Shown: piece after piece, positions 59,271 to 64,000 of the stretch | Numbering within the stretch: position 1 is the stretch's first letter | Layout: each line of letters starts with the position of its first letter | From: Lonicera japonica | Lineage: Eukaryota; Streptophyta; Magnoliopsida; Dipsacales; Caprifoliaceae | Assembly (NCBI GenBank): GCA_021464415.1 | Contig: CM038470.1 | Coordinates: 36,574,099-36,638,098 of the forward strand | Direction: 5' to 3' | DNA length: 64,000 nt | Position numbers and translations under genes: made by a program | Notes under the pieces: model-generated | What the model was told of the DNA's origin: nothing | Seen by the model: only the letters and a program-made list of their open reading frames with translations | The model's database searches: none

Positions 59271-59990
59271 GGCTCCATTAGATAAAGATGGAAAATAATA
59301 GTAAGATTTACTTATTTTTGTATAAAATTGAAAAATGAGTTAAGGGATGTTACGAGATGTTCTCTTAATTTTTAATTTTTTTTCCTTGAATATATTTATA
59401 TATTTTTTGGTGGTGATTGGGAAAATTTTCTTACAAAAAAGAAGAAGAATTGATGACGTCTATTCATAAAAATAAGCATGAGATAGAGAGGATCTCATAA
59501 CACCACTCAACTAATTTTTCAATTTCTCTAAAAAATAATGAGTAGTGTTATTTACACTCGCCATTTTTGTCACAAACACCACACCTGTCACAAACACCCT
59601 CAAAGGTAAATTTTTAATCACTAACACCACTTAAGATTCGCCTAATGAGAGGTAGGTGCAGATGAACACTCGCTCCATTTGATGAGAGTTTGTTTATAAT
59701 AATTCGCCTAACATTAGACAATGGATGACTAGAGTATTTTTCAAATAAGGCTTGCTTAATGAGAGGTGTGCACTTACATTAAATCGGCTCACACGAGGAG
59801 AGTGTGTTGCTAAACACTTACCTAATATCAAGCAATGAAAAAGAGTGTTTATGACAAATAAGGTGGTGTTAAAATGTGTTTTTAGTTAAATTTTGGATGG
59901 TAGTGTTTGTGACAGAAATGAGGGTGTAAATAACACCGTCCAAAATAATAGGTTTTTCTATAATTTTCCACCTTACGATTAAATAGACTC
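59271..59990. mobile_element. hAT-type MITE split by a Mutator-type MITE
   Basis: Left terminus GGCTCCATTAGATAAAG and the interior foldback match the 18224 family. The family text breaks off at 59540 and resumes at 59951 (ggtttttctataattttcca) up to the right end (acgattaaatagactc). Removing the nested 401-bp insertion and one 9-bp duplication leaves about 310 bp, the normal family length. Confidence 0.8.
59541..59941. mobile_element. Mutator-like MITE, 401 bp, nested
   Basis: TIRs AGTAGTGTTATTTACAC and, inverted, GGACGGTGTTATTTACACC extend to a shared tgtcacaaacac. The 9-bp flanks AAAATAATG (59532-59540) and AAAATAATA (59942-59950) differ at one base. The terminus is related to the MITE at 20586 (GTTATNTNCACCC). 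Non-coding. Confidence 0.85.
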
Positions 59991-60330
59991 TCATATTCTT
60001 TTTTCTTTTTCTTTTTTTTTTTGTCAAAAAAGTAAACCTAAAGTGACAAAGTAAAACTCGATTAATAATTTGAGGGGTTAAATGGCACTTTTCAAAGTTG
60101 AGAGAGCAAAGTGAACTAGTCCCATAATTTAGGAACAATTTGCATAATTTTTTATTTACATATTTATTTATCGTAAAGAAAGCACAAACTTTCCTGAAGA
60201 ATCTAATTGAATTCCATTAAAAAGTGAAAACAGCATCCTCTAAAAATAAAAAAAGAGCAAAAACAGCTTTGGGCCAAAGATTCAGTTTGCAGCAGGAGGA
60301 GCAGCAGTTACCAGTTTAACTCCAACCTCT
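59991..60330. other. Spacer and upstream region of the SH3P gene
   Basis: AT-rich sequence leading into the SH3P promoter. No gene is seen. Regulatory sites cannot be identified with confidence. Confidence 0.5.
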
Positions 60331-60340
60331 TTTTATATAT
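60331..60340 (+). promoter_or_regulatory. Likely TATA box of the SH3P gene
   Basis: TTTTATATAT lies about 160 bases upstream of the ATG at 60501. Downstream is a pyrimidine-rich leader with (CT)n at 60424-60440 and (TA)n at 60441-60457, common in plant 5'UTRs. Confidence 0.5.
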
Positions 60341-60422
60341 GCACACACCCACTCCCCCACTCTCTCTTCTTCTATCCAATAATCTAGGGCTTTTCTGTTT
60401 CCCCTGCAAGAAATCTCCTATT

Positions 60423-60457
<35 letters not shown>

Positions 60458-60500
60458 GTATATTTCGTAATTAATACATATATATCAATACACAAACAAG

Positions 60501-63500
60501 ATGGAAGCTATAAAAAAGCAAGCAACCAAACTGAGGGAACAAGTAGCAAAGCAACAGCAGGTAAATTTCTTATATATATATTTCTTTTTTTAAAAATTTT
60601 AGATTGTGTGGTAAGGGCTTACTTGAAATTGTGTGGTTTGGCGCACAATCTCATGTTTAATTCTCATTGTGTTAAAATTCTTGGGGCCATTGGGCGTATC
60701 TCGATAAGCACTAGGCCTCGTGGCATTATTGGATTAGTTGGATGGGGCAGATACCCGCGGATATCAAAAAAAAAAAGAAAAGAAAAGAAAATAGTACTGA
60801 AATAGAGCAGTTTTTAGATTTTGAATTACTGGAGTAGACTTGAGTCAATTCGGTTAAACAGTTGTGGAAAAAAGATAAATAGGTGTGTTGATTTTGATTT
60901 TATGTTGTAATTTTCTGGTTTAGTTTTAGAGAGCAGAGTTGGTATATAGTGTTGTTATTGCATAATTGGCATTGTTTCAAGTTTTATGTTAAATAATTAT
61001 GTTTTATAGCTGTTGTTGTTGTTTGATTCTGTTCTTGTTATATAATAAAGGAATTGTTTTAATTTGTTGAAACTGGATTGTCTATGAAGCACGTATTCTT
61101 CTAAAGGGTGAGCGAATCCAGCTGGGTGCGAATTGGGTGCGGCTCGGATTAGCACTCGAGGAGAATCAGAATTAATTGTTTAATTTTAATTTCCAATTTA
61201 TTTAGTATTCATTGAGGATTTGCGAGGGATTCGGGAAGAATCATTTTTCTCCTTTTTTTTTTAATTAAAATTGACTTCTTTTTTTTTTAAAAAAGAAGAT
61301 ATTTTAATTGACTTTTTCAAAAAAAGAAAAAAGAAAAGTATTTTTAACTTTTAACTTTTATCCTTTTAACTTTTAACATTATACATATATATATATATAT
61401 ATAAAACATTATCCCACAAAATATCCAAAAAGATCACATTACTTTCTCTGTCTTCTACCCCTCTTTAAGCTAATATATATGATCACATTGTACTACTTTT
61501 ATTTGAAACTTATAATAGATTGTTACTTTTTATTATCTTCCTATTTCATTGTTGATTATAGGTAATTCTTAAACATGCAATCTAATTAACTAATGTAAAT
61601 TTATATTATTATTGTATTACCTGCCGCACCCGCACCGCACCCTGTTTTTTTGAAAAAAAATCTTGAATTGCCGCACCCGGATCGCACTCGAATCCCGGCC
61701 CTGCATCTGTGCTTCATAGTTGATTGTTAATTTTTGTGTCCTAGGGGTGAAGCTCAGTGTATGTATTTGGGGTAAATTGCCTCCCACGGTTTTTGGTAAG
61801 TCGGGTATATTTACTGTACTTACTTGTGTGTCAAAATAGTGGCATGGTGAAAGGAGAGGGAGATGAGATGAGATGAGAAAGGAAATAAAAAAATATAAAG
61901 AGGGAGAGAGAGAGGAAAGTATTAAACGCCCTTTGGTTATGCATGGGAATCCACACGTCCTTTAGTGACGCGTTGGGGCATCCGAATGCTTATGTGTCGG
62001 GCGTTTGGCCTCTAAACGCGCTACACTTATGCGGTCAGCAACTAAACGCCTTCCATTAGGTGTATGATAGTGAACTTAGGTGAACCTTAGTTTACCATAC
62101 CCCTACCTTAGGGAACAGTGTTGTACTGCATGCGCACGTAGGATATATGTAGCGTAACCATTGTTGATGCTCTAATAATATTGGACTTTGCCTCCGATAT
62201 TCCTTGAGAAAAATTAAATTCTCCCTTTGTCGATCGCCATATTCCCCCAAAAATAATAATAAAAAAAAAAAACTAATGAATGGAGAAAAAAAATAAAAAT
62301 TCTATGACGTTATTGATCACGACTTTTTATATAAATTGTCATGTCTCTGTTGTCAATCAATTCAATTTGTACAAGATGTTGATGCGCCAAGATGGTATGT
62401 TCTTGTCGTGTCACAACAATTATACAAAATAGCGTATGTTTACATGTACTACCTATTAATCAAGGACATGATTGGTCAAGTTAGCTGTTAGCCATGTTAA
62501 TAAGCCTGATGGCGCTTAAAACTGATCAGTGTAATTGTGATAGGTGAAGGTAACTAAAATAGGTAGCGAGGAGCATATGCATAACGTGTGTCGCACCTTC
62601 GCTAATTTACTAGGACCAGAAACAAGATCTCACCAAAAGTCTTAAATATGTAAAATTCAATTGTATTTTTAGTCTTTTTATTTCCCACTCCAACCAAATA
62701 CTCTAGCACCATAACAAGCAACAAGCACTGCAAAAGTCTCAAACAGACCACAAAATACTGTCACAAAATGTGACTATTGTGGAGTGCTAATAGCCATACC
62801 TGTAATGACCCTAATGTTGAGCGAGGGCTGATGTATGTGCCTCAGTGTGGCCATAGTAGGTGCTAGCAGTCTGCAGGCTATGGGTGTTCATCCCACATCG
62901 CCTTAATAAGGGGAACTGATGTGCTATATATGTGTGGTTGTAACTAGTAATTCCTAGTAAGATGCCTTTTGGCGATAAAAGAAAAACCGTGTAGGCTTGG
63001 ACCCAAAGCGGATAATATTTTAGTGGGTTTGATCGGGATGTGACAACGCCCTAGTGTAATTATGCTATACAAGGTTGTAAGTCTCATTTGTTCCTAGTGG
63101 AGATACTTCTTTTGCCAATGGATAATGTTCTGTTTTCTTCAATATAGCTAAGTATGATTAGATAGGACAAATACTTTGACATCTATGATACATAAACACT
63201 TCTTGGAAACCTAAAGTGTGCCCAACCCTTCACGGACTGCGTAGAGATATATTTCTTTGTTTAAGAATTTTGTATTTTTTGGTTTGGCAGGCTGTTCTAA
63301 GACATCTGGGTAAAGAAGGTGTATCTTTAGATGATACGGAACTTCAGTGTCATAAAAAACTGCAAAATCTCTACAATTCTACAAGGGCAGCTAAGGTACA
63401 GTCATTGATCCCCACCCAACCAATCTCCAGCTATATTAATTTGTTAGGATGTGTTTGTTTGTCATTTTTTTCCTTAGAAAATTGTACTTTTCCACCCAAA

Positions 63501-64000
63501 TTCCCACTTTTGATGTGTTTGATTAGCGGAATTTTCCATGTAATTCGTTTTCCCACTTTTGGTCACGTGAGCTCTTTTTCTTCAAAAAGTGGGAAAACAT
63601 ATTCCACACACCCCATAGGAATTGAAGTTCCAGTTGGAAAACGACGTACAAGATACCTCCTCTCTCTTTATAAATATATATTGTGCGTAGTGTGTACATA
63701 TTGCAGAGAGCAAAGAAAACACAACTTTCTAGGTAGAAAATACAGAAAATCAAATACCTCCAAATGATATTTCCTTGGAATTCAATTGCCTAGAAATTAT
63801 TTTCTTAAAGCTAATTCCAGGTTTGCTATCCCACACATCCTTATTTTCGTTGGACATATGGATCCACTTGATTCAGTCTCCTGCGATAACTTCATCAAAA
63901 CATCGAAAGATCTTTTTCTGTGAGCAGAGTCTTGAGTTCCTTTTGTTTTACAGCATTTTCAGAGGGATATTGTTCGAGGCGTTGAAGGTTTTATTTCAGT
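60501..64000 (+). CDS. SH3P1: SH3P-type BAR/SH3 protein, 5' part
   Basis: Plant SH3P proteins have an N-terminal BAR-like coiled coil that binds membranes and a C-terminal SH3 domain; they act in clathrin-linked vesicle traffic and autophagosome formation. Exon 1 (60501-60560) encodes MEAIKKQATKLREQVAKQQQ. Exon 2 (63291-63395) encodes AVLRHLGKEG...NLYNSTRAAK. Exon 3 starts at 63954 with HFQRDIVRGVEGFIS and runs off the window. Borders are GT-AG and each junction is phase 0. Only the first ~70 residues of a family near 350-400 residues are visible, so the SH3 domain is not seen. The wording appears nearer SH3P1/SH3P2 than SH3P3, from recall without alignment. Intron 1 is 2730 bp and loaded with mobile elements. 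An open frame from 63216 reads through exon 2 into intron 2 and is not the protein. Confidence 0.9.
60608..60780 (+). repeat. SINE-like element in SH3P intron 1
   Basis: The order is tRNA-like start (tgtggtaagggcttac), a B-box-like catgtttaattctc, then gttggatggggcagatac and an A-rich tail from about 60768. The same start and tail style occur at 29025-29170. Target duplication was not found. Confidence 0.5.
61082..61719. mobile_element. TIR element in SH3P intron 1, 638 bp
   Basis: Termini CTATGAAGCAC and GTGCTTCATAG are perfect inverted repeats. The flanking 8-mers TGGATTGT (61074-61081) and TTGATTGT (61720-61727) differ at one base, as in hAT elements. Subterminal words gggtgcggctcggattagc and cgcacccggatcgcactcg form a further inverted pair. 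The element is non-coding. Confidence 0.75.
61730..62800. other. SH3P intron 1, remaining sequence
   Basis: Intronic, no independent gene. The stretch 61900-62100 has repeated aaacgc words (attaaacgcc, taaacgcgc, taaacgcc) and may be another repeat fragment, but I cannot bound it. Confidence 0.5.
62801..63045. mobile_element. Probable solo LTR in SH3P intron 1
   Basis: It starts TGTAATGACCC and ends GGGATGTGACA, so it has TG...CA with inverted TGT/ACA ends. It contains tcccacatcg and a TATA-like gctatatatg, common inside plant LTRs. Flanks ATACC and ACGCC match at three of five bases, so the target duplication is weak. Confidence 0.5.
63447..63840. mobile_element. PIF/Harbinger-type MITE in SH3P intron 2
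   Basis: Termini GGATGTGTTTG and CCACACATCC are inverted. Flanking TTA is present on both sides (63444-63446 and 63841-63843), the signature of PIF/Harbinger elements. Internal arms include ttccacccaaattccc and aattcaattgcctagaaa. It fills 394 of the 558 bases of intron 2 and leaves both splice borders intact. Confidence 0.8.

Noticed and set aside
63216..63767. 183-codon protein
   Set aside because: It reads through SH3P exon 2 into intron 2 and a MITE; splice sites show the real reading.

Overview
The window is AT-rich nuclear DNA from a flowering plant, most likely a core eudicot. The evidence is spliced genes with GT-AG introns, plant-specific protein families (an RLCK-VII kinase and a plant BAR/SH3 protein), and abundant plant-type hAT, Mutator, PIF/Harbinger, SINE-like and LTR debris. 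I cannot name the species. There is no bacterial-style gene organisation, and I found no CRISPR array, rRNA gene or intact tRNA gene.

Only four protein-coding genes are supported. (1) A five-exon receptor-like cytoplasmic kinase of the RIPK/PBL14-15 type lies on the minus strand, 26516 to 22793, and gives a continuous 422-residue product. (2) A small intronless gene on the minus strand, 35909-35577, encodes 110 residues. (3) An intronless minus-strand gene, 55181-54267, encodes 304 residues of an unrecognised acidic, proline-rich family. Its last ~100 residues match the whole of gene (2), and a third, broken piece of the same module lies at 52931-52858. (4) The 5' end of an SH3P-type gene (BAR and SH3 domain protein) lies on the plus strand from 60501; exons 1-3 are present and the gene runs off the right edge.

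Region by region: 1-22.8 kb has no gene. It is a decayed series of direct duplications: five related blocks starting near 1, 2.85, 7.4, 10.5 and 14.4 kb, later cut up by transposons. Part of it (9.64-10.13 kb) copies the 3' flank of the kinase. 22.8-26.6 kb is the kinase. 26.6-35.5 kb is intergenic with MITEs and simple repeats. 35.6-36.0 kb is the 110-residue gene. 37.7-40.6 kb and 45.1-47.4 kb are two copies of one duplicated block, with a hAT element carrying a broken transposase between them. 48.2-53.9 kb is repeat-rich spacer, including a near-perfect 263-bp tandem duplication. 54.3-55.2 kb is the 304-residue gene. 56.4-60.3 kb holds more transposon relics, including a Mutator-type MITE nested in a hAT-type MITE. 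60.5-64.0 kb is the SH3P gene, whose 2.7-kb first intron has collected several insertions.

The genes do not form an operon or an obvious pathway. The main interest is the dispersed paralogous C-terminal module (genes 2 and 3 plus a relic) and the layered duplication and insertion history, in which several transposon insertions can be bounded exactly because an uninterrupted paralogous copy is present in the same window. I did not find convincing evidence of a new molecular system.
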